From Athripsodes cinereus (lineage: Eukaryota; Arthropoda; Insecta; Trichoptera; Leptoceridae), in the NCBI GenBank assembly GCA_947579605.1, contig OX388311.1:27282951-27346950 (forward strand): a stretch of DNA of 64,000 nucleotides, written 5' to 3'. The first letter of the stretch is position 1; every line of letters starts with the position of its first letter. The position numbers and the translations under genes were made by a program. Below the pieces are notes generated by a model. It did no database searches. It saw only the letters and a list, made by a program, of their open reading frames with translations, and was not told where the DNA came from. Of the stretch, positions 24,601-33,200 are shown one piece after another.

Positions 24601-26139
24601 TAATTTTTTTACTGTACATTGATTACAAACAATTACATAAAAGGTATACATTCAAATTAAATACAATCAATATACAGAGGGCGAGTTTATCGCAAAGGCA
24701 CGATATCTTCCAACTAACCCATAGTTTGGGACTAGCTCGGACTGTGTGAATTGTCTATACCTGTTATGGTATGTTATGATATTATTATATTATAATCTCT
24801 ATGTCAGGTAGCCAGGAAACTGTATGCTTTCATAAAATAAACATAAATCTTTCTTTAACCCATTCCCTACATTTTTTTTCTTCCAGATTCCTAAAACTGT
24901 GATTGAAGCGGTCCTGTACACATGTTTAATTTACTGGATAGTTGGTCTGAAAGGAGGCTTTGTAGGATTTTTGATTTTTACAATTCCTATAATATTTGCT
25001 GCTAGCGGAGCAAATGCTTACGGTGAGAAACAAAACATAATTATTTATACATATCGAGAAATATTTGATTAGATTTAGACTACTTCTTACCATCCCAAAT
25101 TTTTCATTTGGATACAAACAGTTACTATACTCATTTGATTTTCTTATCCAAATATCTAAATACATTCTCAGTGGCGTAACTGTATCATCTGAGGTATTTG
25201 ATTTTAAGTATCTACTTACATATAATTTATATATTTACTAAATTTTCTTTAAAATGTTAAGTTACTTCTGAACTCGCGGCCTCTCGGACCGAGATTCTCC
25301 ATCGGGTCGGGGGCCCGTGGTATTTTGCCAACCCTGACACCCTGTACAGTTACGCCACTGTATATTCTTAATTGTATGACGATTTCTTGTAATTCTATTA
25401 TTTATCTACACTGTCTTTAAGCTAAAATATGTTTATCAAACATTGTATTAGGTTTACTGGAAGGCAATATTCACGCCTATGGTACAATTTTTATTTTTAT
25501 TTTATTTACTTTAGTAACAGTATTGTAAAAACATAATAAATCATATGAGCCCGTACCAAGGCAGACTGAATCAGTTTTTAGCTTTACCTTGTCACATTGC
25601 TTACTTTACTTATTATTTCTCTTACTCTATTTAATTACATAATCCTACGACAGAACACACACATACATCTATAAACACAAAAAAACATTTAACCATATAC
25701 ACACTCACCCACGCATAAAGTGTTAATTATTATTATTATTTATATTTCAGGCGCTTGGCTCTCTACATCGTTCGAATCTATCGAAATGGCGTCCTTAGTA
25801 GCTGTACCGATTGATTTTGTATGCTATTTGTTTGCTGGCAATTATATAAATCTCAACAGCGTGAGTGCTTACTTTGGATGGATCAGATACCTCTCAGTGT
25901 TCTTCTATTCAGCAGAGGCCGTCTCTACATTACAATGGAATCAAATAAAACAAATTGAATGCGATCCTAGACCAGAGCTGCCATGTGTCAATTCAGGGGA
26001 TGAGGTGTTGAAGTATTTTGGATATGGCAAAAATAATTTAGGATTTGATCTTTTAGGATTATTCGGAATTTATTTAGGTTTTCATATTTTAGCTTTTATT
26101 TCACTTTGGAGGAGAAGTAAAAGACAACCCGTTTATTAG
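12634..26139 (+). CDS. ABCG half-transporter, white/brown/scarlet/ok type (12 exons, 650 aa)
   Basis: An ATP-driven half-transporter that must dimerise; relatives load pigment precursors or urate into intracellular granules. Exons: 12634-12639, 16327-16546, 17885-17933, 19078-19261, 19501-19653, 21039-21277, 21463-21670, 22236-22267, 22360-22465, 22993-23223, 24887-25022, 25751-26139. All introns are GT-AG and the frame is continuous for 650 residues. The nucleotide-binding domain comes first: Walker A GPSGAGKT (residues 90-97), Q-loop in GFVPQQD, signature LSGGE (191-195), Walker B ILFCDE (211-216), H-loop His248 in VLHQPSSD. About six hydrophobic segments follow from residue 394, with an extracellular loop holding cysteines near ECDPRPELPC. 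The order NBD-TMD and the length fit ABCG. LLAAIS after Walker A and the C-terminal loop resemble brown/scarlet-like members; I cannot tell which paralogue. Exon 1 codes only Met-Glu, so the start rests on a good donor (ATGGAG|gtaagt) and phase match. Confidence 0.93.
12640..16326 (+). other. ABCG intron 1
   Basis: A 3.7 kb AT-rich intron. It contains one copy of the dispersed GGGGTAGCCAGC-type repeat (15.1 kb) and otherwise nothing I can assign. Confidence 0.7.
15095..15300 (+). repeat. dispersed repeat family A, copy 1
   Basis: Family A has a constant order of blocks: a TGTCCTGTAAAA-like start, TTCGTAAAAC, GCGATGA, CATCCTGAATGTCTTAATTTT, GGACA...GCATG, then GCTGGCTACCCCACTTGTG and TGCCGTGATGGTAT. 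This copy is nearly full length (about 200 bp) in intron 1 of ABCG. Confidence 0.75.
16608..16861. mobile_element. foldback MITE (254 bp) with TA duplication, ABCG intron 2
   Basis: Both ends read CACTGAGAAAAATACT inward, flanked by TA (16606-16607 and 16862-16863). The two arms, about 115 bp each, are almost perfect reverse complements around the centre near 16738, so the whole element can fold into one long hairpin. TA duplication suggests mobilisation by a Tc1/mariner transposase. Confidence 0.9.
17714..17756. repeat. TTAATTAATTAA palindromic AT repeat
   Basis: Short AT-only self-complementary tract in ABCG intron 2. Confidence 0.6.
18120..18315 (+). repeat. dispersed repeat family A, copy 2
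   Basis: In ABCG intron 3. Carries GTGTCCTGTAAAAAGTCC at the left and GCTGGCTACCCCACTTGTGA then ATGCCGTGATGGTATAG at the right, the same order as the 15.1 kb copy. Confidence 0.8.
18845..19005 (+). repeat. dispersed repeat family A, copy 3 (decayed)
   Basis: Second copy in ABCG intron 3, with TTTTGAAGTGTCATGTAAAA, a TCTTCAACTTTTATTGGA stretch in place of the usual middle, and GCAGTTAATCTTCTGGCCAA. The 3' end is lost. Confidence 0.6.
19015..19055 (+). repeat. fragment matching the end of the Rab32-intron MITE
   Basis: AGTATTTAGATTATGTCAAG then AGTTACCCTGTAG resembles the 3' end of the 32.5 kb foldback element. It lies just 5' of ABCG exon 4. Confidence 0.5.
20300..20430 (-). repeat. dispersed repeat family A, copy 4
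   Basis: Inverted copy in ABCG intron 5: ATCACGGCATATGTTACAAG, GTAGCCAACGGACCAACTCC, GTGCCAATAAAAAATAAGAC and ATTGGTGGCATGCGTTACAG in the reversed block order. Confidence 0.75.
20625..20770 (-). mobile_element. LINE 3' tail, minus orientation
   Basis: An (ATT)n tract at 20625-20650 followed by GGGACCATTACAGCCTTCGG and CAATGCGATCCCAGAG, matching a fragment at 62.95 kb. The tract on the left is the tail of an element read from the minus strand. Confidence 0.5.
21740..21804. repeat. 28-bp-arm inverted repeat, ABCG intron 7
   Basis: TTTAGTAAC...CAATTTGGGTAAATA is mirrored after a 7-bp loop by TATTTACCCAAATTG...GTTACTAAA. It lies 70 bp after the exon 7 donor and would form a stable hairpin in the pre-mRNA. 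Confidence 0.85.
21993..22208 (+). repeat. 54-bp minisatellite, four units, ABCG intron 7
   Basis: The core TTACTTTCACAAAACATTCG recurs with spacings of 54, 53 and 54 bp, each followed by CATCTTATTT and an ATCA...GATTAGTGATG-type segment. The last unit ends about 30 bp before the exon 8 acceptor. Confidence 0.92.
24453..24614 (+). repeat. 54-bp tandem repeat, three units, ABCG intron 10
   Basis: The unit AGCCATAATACAAGATTCGT followed by GTCTTAGTTTATTTATTTAT and TTTTTTACTGT starts at 24453, 24507 and 24561. The last unit runs straight into the retroelement tail at 24.6 kb, whose end supplies the TTATTTATT...TACTGT part, so the array looks like tandem amplification of an insertion junction. 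Confidence 0.9.
24592..24735 (-). mobile_element. retroelement tail family B, copy 1
   Basis: Family B on its sense strand reads GGGTTAGTTGGAAGA...ATCGC...GCGATAAACTCGCCCTCTGTA, a variable AT segment, then CAATGTACAGTAAAGAATAA and (AAAT)n. This minus copy lies in ABCG intron 10. The A-rich 3' tail suggests the 3' end of a LINE or a SINE. Confidence 0.75.
25169..25360. mobile_element. hAT-type MITE (192 bp), ABCG intron 11
   Basis: The ends CAGTGGCGTAACTGTA and GTACAGTTACGCCACTG are inverted repeats. The flanks TACATTCT (25161-25168) and TATATTCT (25361-25368) agree at 7 of 8 bases. The interior is GC-rich relative to the intron (GGGTCGGGGGCCCGTGG). No coding capacity. Confidence 0.85.
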
Positions 26140-26286
26140 AATTATTTTGATTTGAATATAAGATCTGAATATTTTTTTTGTTATTGTGTAAGTAATTTCA
26201 CGGGTACCTACATGATTTATTTTCTCTTTTATGTGTCAAGTACATAGTATTTGCATTTCTATTTTGTATTATTTTATTTACCTACT

Positions 26287-26292
26287 AATAAA
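26287..26292 (+). terminator. ABCG poly(A) signal AATAAA
   Basis: First AATAAA after the stop, 148 bp downstream. A second lies at 26321-26326. Either would give a short 3' UTR. Site use cannot be told from sequence alone. Confidence 0.55.
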
Positions 26293-26467
26293 AGAATTTT
26301 ATACGAGAAAAAAATGTTGAAATAAATACCTACCTCCACTGATCGATAATCCACATAATTTTCAGAGTGAAAAGTAAAAAAAAAAATTTAATAGAATAGT
26401 ATTCCTATATAGGTATAAACATGTTTGGGACGATGCATTATCATACCTAATAGGAATAGGTACCTTC

Positions 26468-26615
26468 TTATTTATTTATTTATTTATTTATTTTATTCTT
26501 TACTGTACATTGTTAACAATAAAACAAATTAACATAGAAAATATCATTTATACAATTCAATGCACAGAGGGCGAGTTTATCGCTAAAATGCGATGTCTTC
26601 CAACTAACCCGGTTA
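26468..26615 (-). mobile_element. retroelement tail family B, copy 2
   Basis: (TTTA)n then TTCTTTACTGTACATTGTTAA and AGAGGGCGAGTTTATCGC...TCCAACTAACCCGG. Minus orientation, just beyond the ABCG 3' end. Confidence 0.8.
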
Positions 26616-27239
26616 TTAAAATAAAAAAACAAAACAAAAAAGAAAAACCAGACATAAATATACATATTATGTTTGTTAGAACGTAGCAAAGAAAAGTGTA
26701 CCTACAACATGTGTGCTTAAAGTTTGGAGTAGGTAGAGGTCCTTGAAGCAGCAACGGACAAAGTTCCTTGGAGAACGTGTCTAGACGTAATGGGCCTTCG
26801 AATAAACTAGGACAATGGGAAGCAGGTGTGATTTATTTTAACTAGAACTATTCAAACTCTTAGGCTTCTTCTATTTTGTGAGGAGTGAAAAAAAATTAAA
26901 ATAATTATAATAAATTTATTACATATCCTAAAATTTCATATTATATCGTTGTTACAAGTGCACAATAAAAATAATAAGAATAAACAAATAAAAACATCCG
27001 TAATACATTATTTAATCAATCATTCAATATTTTATTGTTACACAGGCAAATCATGATATCATTCTAATGTTGTTTGTTTAAAATATGTATTGTATAACTA
27101 ATTATTATAAAAAATATTAAATTACATTATTTCTAGATTTATACGATGTTGAATAATATACATAATTGAATTTTCTCCTTTCAATAAAAGACAACATCCC
27201 ATTTGGAGTAGGTATATCATAGTAACAGACACAACAATA

Positions 27240-27413
27240 ATGCAATTTGAAACAAGTGTTCCATTCTACTATTGTTTGTTAATTCGCAGAAGACGTCTTT
27301 CGACTTATAAGGTCATTATCATGTATGAATTAACAAACAATAGTAGGAAGGAACACTTGTTTCAAATTGCATTACTATGGAATTCTACTACGTGTGCACC
27401 GACACAATTAATA
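27240..27413. mobile_element. foldback element flanked by 12-bp direct repeats
   Basis: GACACAACAATA occurs at 27228-27239 and 27414-27425. Inside, arms of about 45-50 bp beginning TGCAATTTGAAACAAGTGTT are mirrored by AACACTTGTTTCAAATTGCA around a loop with GACGTCTTTCGACTTATA. The right end CACCGACACAATTAATAGA lies outside the hairpin. Related pieces lie at 10.0, 52.2 and 60.1 kb. Confidence 0.75.
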
Positions 27414-28346
27414 GACACAACAATATAAAAAATATATTATCAAGACTTTTATTTCTTTAAATAGTATTTATTGCTATCAATTCAATTTGAGAATTTTTAA
27501 GTAATATAATAAAAGATTACAAATTTTATATTTATGTAATAATTGTCAGTGTAGGGAGAACGGACTTGGGACTATTTTGTAAAGATCAAAACATTTTTAA
27601 CTCACGTTTGATTAATATTTCAAAATATTTACAAACTGTAACAAACTGTACTTACATTGGTATATTTGTATAGTATTTTTATGTCGTTTTTAATATAATA
27701 TTATTTTACAACACTCCTCATTACTAGATAATTCTGGGTTAGTTGAAAAAAATTACGTGTTTGTGACAAAACTTTCCGTCTGTATATATACGTTGGTTAC
27801 CCCGTTGATAAAGTTATTCTATAGAACCGCATATGTATTAATTCAAAAATTAATTACATTTTCACATATGTACTTACATTTTACACATTGTAACCGAATA
27901 CTGCCAAACCGTGTCTATTAAGATTTATATTGTAATGGTTTTTATTTTGTTCCTAATTATACAGTGAGGAATATTGTAAAAAAATACCAAAGATTAGATC
28001 CTTTATTGAATTATAATTTTTTAATTTTCCATTTTCTTGAGTTAAAGAAAGATCTTTACTTTATGTCTCGACCATGTAATAATAATAAATAATAATAGGT
28101 ATATTCGTAATAATATGATATCTTAATACTAATGAAATAACAAAGTAATATTAAAATGAAAGCAAACATACTAATTATAGGATGAGAATAAAATAATCAA
28201 TATGAGAAATTATTTACAATGTGCAAAATATTAATAAATATCATTTATATAATTGATTTATAGAGCAGTCTTTGTACCGTGGTGTTGATTAAAAAAATAT
28301 GGCAATCTAATAAACAATAATGAAAGTTATAGGCTTACAATAAGAA

Positions 28347-28857
28347 CTGGGCATTAACATTAACAATTAACGAATTAATTAACTTTGGTTGAAATTGTGA
28401 TTAACTTGTAAGTTAATATACTTACATTATTTGTTTTCAAGTGTCACTTTGTGAAAACTCATATGGTTTTTTTTAAATTTAAAAACACTGTTTATCCACA
28501 TTTAATAAGTTTTATTTTATAACGTTTGCTGATACAGTGGTTATATTGTAACCGAAAACGTTATAAAATAAAATACGGATGAAACAGAGTTTTTAATTAA
28601 ATTCCATAAGTTAATTGTATCTTTGAAGTTAATTTGATTTTTTAACGTTAACTTTCGTTATGCTAAATCTGTAATTTTTTCTCCGAGCTGGTACACATCA
28701 CAGGTACTATTTAAATTAAAAAGCTCTGATGAACCTATTTTCTGGAATTTACTGTAATGATTAGCTGAAACTTGCAAAAAAAGGATAACTACAAAGTTAA
28801 CTTATTCGTTAACGAATAAATGATTAACTTGGTTAACTTTTGATTAACGGAGCCCAG
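28347..28857. mobile_element. possible nonautonomous DNA element
   Basis: Ends CTGGGCATTAA and, inverted, CTGGGCTCCGTTAA. The interior is unusually rich in TTAACTTTG/GTTAACGA words on both sides. I find no matching target duplication, so element status is tentative. Confidence 0.45.
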
Positions 28858-29748
28858 CTCTGTTTATAATAAAAAATAAAAACATCCTTACATATCATCG
28901 TATTATAAAAGTAATAAATTTATTTATAATAAATGAAGTATAATTTTATTTCACGTAATAATATGACCTATATTCTAGAGTAATTACAATATTTGTATCG
29001 TATAAAAGAGATAGTATTCAATAGTCGTTAAAATGACGTGTATTTATATTTGTTACTCAATAAAAAGGAATCGGGTTCTATCAAATGAATTATTATATTA
29101 AAACGAAATCAATATTAAAATTCCACATTCAGTCGTATGTATGAAAATGTATAAATTCTATTAAACAATAAAATAAACATACTAAAAAAATGATTCAGTA
29201 ACAAATAAATATTTATCCAAAACAGACGAATCGTCTCTCGACATAGTAATCTCATTGTCAAATAGAAACAATTCATTATTAATTAATTTGTTAATAAAAC
29301 AATATTCTGTTTATTCTTAAGAATTATTTAATCGAAGATCAACTTCTCAATTAGGTTCATGAAATTAATTATTGAATTAAGTTACTTACAAAATTGTGGT
29401 AGATTACGTTTGAAGATTAAAGATTTGGTCTGAAAATTCAGGGAGGCAAATTAAGAGAAACAATACATGGAGTACAATAATATGTTTGTTGAACATCCAA
29501 AAACATTGTTTATTTATATTGAGAATGGGCAAAATCTTTTAGTATGTTTGTGAATATTAAATTAATGACAAATGTGTGGGTGAACCATAAATGCCTGTAG
29601 GTATCTGAAAATTACTCAATAAGTCATTTTGAGCAATATCAAATAATAAACGGGTACATTTGAATAAATATTACCAAAAACACCAAAACATCTGTTTCAA
29701 TAAATGAATATACCTGAAATCAGTCTGAAAATAAAATTTTCAATGGAT

Positions 29749-29796
29749 AAATGTCAACAAAATAATTAAATGAATTTCATTATTTTGTTGACATTT
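29749..29796. repeat. perfect 18-bp-arm hairpin
   Basis: AAATGTCAACAAAATAAT is mirrored by ATTATTTTGTTGACATTT with a 12-base loop, about 460 bp beyond the Rab32 stop. It could be a 3' UTR structure or the remains of a foldback element. Confidence 0.8.
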
Positions 29797-29831
29797 TACA
29801 GTGTAATAATATTAGGGGATTTTTTATTTAA

Positions 29832-29960
29832 GCGGTTTCTTGACATTTGATTTATTTTCACTTTATTATGTATATTATGTTAATCTGCCATAGACGGTTT
29901 CTTGACATTTGATTTATTTTCACTTTATTATGTGCCTATATTCTATATCATTCTATATCA
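29832..29960. repeat. 62-bp tandem duplication
   Basis: CGGTTTCTTGACATTTGATT with TATTTTCACTTTATTATGT occurs at 29833 and 29895; both copies are followed by GTTAATCTGC-type sequence. Confidence 0.85.
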
Positions 29961-30258
29961 TGTTAATCTGCTATTGACTTATAAATAAATGTGGGTCAAG
30001 CGATGGAATACCGATCAGGCTAAAAAATCATTCATTTCTTTGAATCAATCGGCGATTGAACGCTCGTCCGATGGATCCAAGGTAAATGCTATGCGTGTGC
30101 CGAAATCATTCAAAAATCAATTTACATATTCAAGAGATAATAAAACATAACAAAGATTTGATATCACTGTTGGATAAAGTTCTTTTGGTTTTGGATATTC
30201 AACGAACTATTTTCACATAATCATAACGTGCATATTAAAACAATTATTTTCTCTTCTT

Positions 30259-33200
30259 CTAACAAGCACATTGACTACCACGTTTTTGATCGTTTGTTTC
30301 TCGGTCTCTGGTTTCCAGACTAAGTCTTTCAGCATCTTTTACTTCGCCACTTTGGAGTAACTTATCGTTTATTAATATCTGAAAACAAAAACACAATATG
30401 ATTATTTTTAAATATTTTAGTAAATATGGTGAAGTCATCTGCTGATATATAGTGGATATCAGATGTAATACGATGTTTTATAATTTTATTATTCAGGAAT
30501 AGATCTACTTAATTAATTCAAGTTTTCATGGAGAGCATGTGAATTTCTAATCATTTAAGCAGATAATGAACAAAAGCTGGAAATTTTAAAGATTATCTAC
30601 CAAAATAATAATCATAAATTCGGAGACAAAAACAAAATATCAATTTGATTTTAAATCATCTAAATTTTGCTCAACAACCATAAAGCTCATGTGAAAGGTC
30701 ATTGTCATTTCTTTAGCCAATAAATACACCAAAGGATCACCTTTGATATATTTATTATGATAGTTATATCAACATATATATAACTATTATATTACTATAA
30801 AGTCAGGTAGAGGTAAAAAAGATCAGAGAAAGGTATCAAAACATGGAATACATATCTGACTATTCTTTTGCCCTGAGTGTTTAGGTACATAATATATTGA
30901 CGATTTTTATAAACTTACCTTATTTACTAAGGATCTAGCAGCCTCTTCAATATTAATATTTTCCTTTGCTGATGTTTCAAACCATCCAGCAAATCCCTTT
31001 TCCTTGCAATACTCTTCCATTTTAACTGGCGTATTTACTATCCCTTCTTTTTGTTGGTCACACTAAAAAAAAAAAAACACATGAACAATCAACAGTTATT
31101 CCATAAATTTAATGCTTTTTTCTGCTACCAATCATATCAAATTTGAGTCAAACTCCTGTCATTTAAAATTTTCAATTCACAGCTTACTATATTTTATATA
31201 CTTCCTGTTTTGAAAAAAATGTGTGCTCTATCAAGCGTTTATTAAAGTTTTAAAAATACATTTAATTACAATTTTTTATTTGTAATTCTATGAACCATGA
31301 TTTTCTTATTATCTTTTTATTGATTTATGTTGTAAAACACATATTCGATACAAATAATCATAATTAAACACGCAATTCACACAATCAACTAAACATCCAA
31401 ACCATACATACTGTATTGAGTTGTATACTGATTAACCCACCTTATTAGCTAATAAGACACAAGGTATTGGTGATCCATCGGGTAATTGAACTTTAGAATC
31501 TAGATCTTGTTTCCATTTGACCACAGCATCAAATGTAGCGGCCCTAGTGACGTCAAAGACGATGAAAGCTCCTACGGCTTCTTTGTAATACACACGGGTC
31601 ATGTTGCCGAAGCGTTCCTGACCTGTCAAATATAATAATAAAATAATATAAGAGAATTATAAAGCAAATAAGGCTGAATATTCATGAAACATTTTATATG
31701 TGTCAGATGTGTATGTGTTTTTCATTGTATACATTTCATAAGTACGTGAAAATTATGGGTCATCATGCATTAAATGTTTACAAATAATGAAAATATCCTT
31801 TATCTAAAAATATTGTTTAGCATTTATTTAGGTTAACAGCAAAAGATAATTTATTATTGTGATAATCATTTCGAAATTATTTATATATAAGTTTTTCTTC
31901 CTAATATCTCTTTTCATAAATATGATATTCGTAAAAACAATCAAATAACAATTTAAAAGAAAGTTTACAAAGACAACATTGTAAGCTTATATTGTTTGTT
32001 CAAAGACCGTATATTAATTTACGTGATTAGTGTAGCTTTAGGATTAATATTTCAATGTGTTCTTAGGGTGTAAGTTTGTTTAGTGTTAAAAGAATAGACA
32101 TAAATTAGATGTACTAAGTGTGATAAGGTTTCACTTGCCTGCAATATCCCATAGCTGTAACCTTATCGTTGTATTTGAGTCCCAGTTGAGAACTTTCAAG
32201 GCAAAATCAACCCCTATCGTCGCACGGTAATGTTGACTGAAGAACTGATGTACGTATCTCTTTATAATCGAAGTCTTTCCAGTGCCGAGCTCTCCTATCA
32301 CTAGAATTTTGTACAAGTGTTCTTTGCGCTCTGTGCCAGGGGTGGATGAATGTGTCTGTAAAAGAAATTACATAATATTGTTTTAACTGCACTTAAAGAA
32401 ATTAAAAGAGTGGTGGGTGAGTTATTCCGAATTCCACGTAATGCGTTTAAAACAAGATAATTAAACACGAAGAGATGGATAAAGAATTGCTGTCTAAAAC
32501 ATGACCCACAAAAAATTGACAAAGACCAGCAGGGTTTCTCTCGGAACAATCTAAATACGATCTTAATCTGGTCTTGGTCTTAATTATACGACTCGCGAAG
32601 GGACAATAGTCAAAAATAGCTCGCTACGAGTACCTCTACCGCGAGATTGGTATGCACGTATTTTTGACTAGTCTTTTCGCCCATCGTATTATTAATATCA
32701 AGACGAGATTTAGATTGTATTTAGAGTATTTAGACTGTGTCAAGAGTAACCCTGTAATAAAAGGATATATTTCTTATTTGTATCATTACCACAATTATCT
32801 ATAACACGATACTTATTGTGAAATGGGAAATTTATTAATATTAATTACCTATAATTATCATTTGTGGTATTAGATTTTATTTCACGTACTATTTTCCCAC
32901 AATCTGCGATGAAATTAATCTGATGTTGCCAACTGAAACACAATACTATGTGTATGCATTTGCAATAACCGCAATAAGTATCTTTTCCACGCAAAAATTA
33001 AAAATACGGTATTTGAGTTTTATCAATACTAGCTGTATTTTTTTATTAATATAGCGATTCACGAAATAAATACTGTCATAAAATAAGCGCGATCTTATTT
33101 CCTTATAAATAAATTATTTTAAAATATAAATAAGCATACCATATAATAAAATATTATTTGTCAGAATGGAAAAGTAGAAAACCAAAGAAATTTATTTGGG

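Larger units (their letters stand above)
26616..30258. other. region between convergent ABCG and Rab32 genes
   Basis: AT-rich DNA including the presumed Rab32 3' UTR at its right end. It holds the foldback elements at 27.2 and 28.3 kb, a 62-bp duplication at 29.8 kb and a short perfect hairpin at 29.75 kb. Minus-strand AATAAA candidates near 29913-29929 could end Rab32 transcripts. No gene seen. Confidence 0.55.

Noticed and set aside
24382..24603. Protein with a repeated 18-residue block
   Set aside because: The translation simply reflects the intronic 54-bp DNA repeat; no start context or homology.
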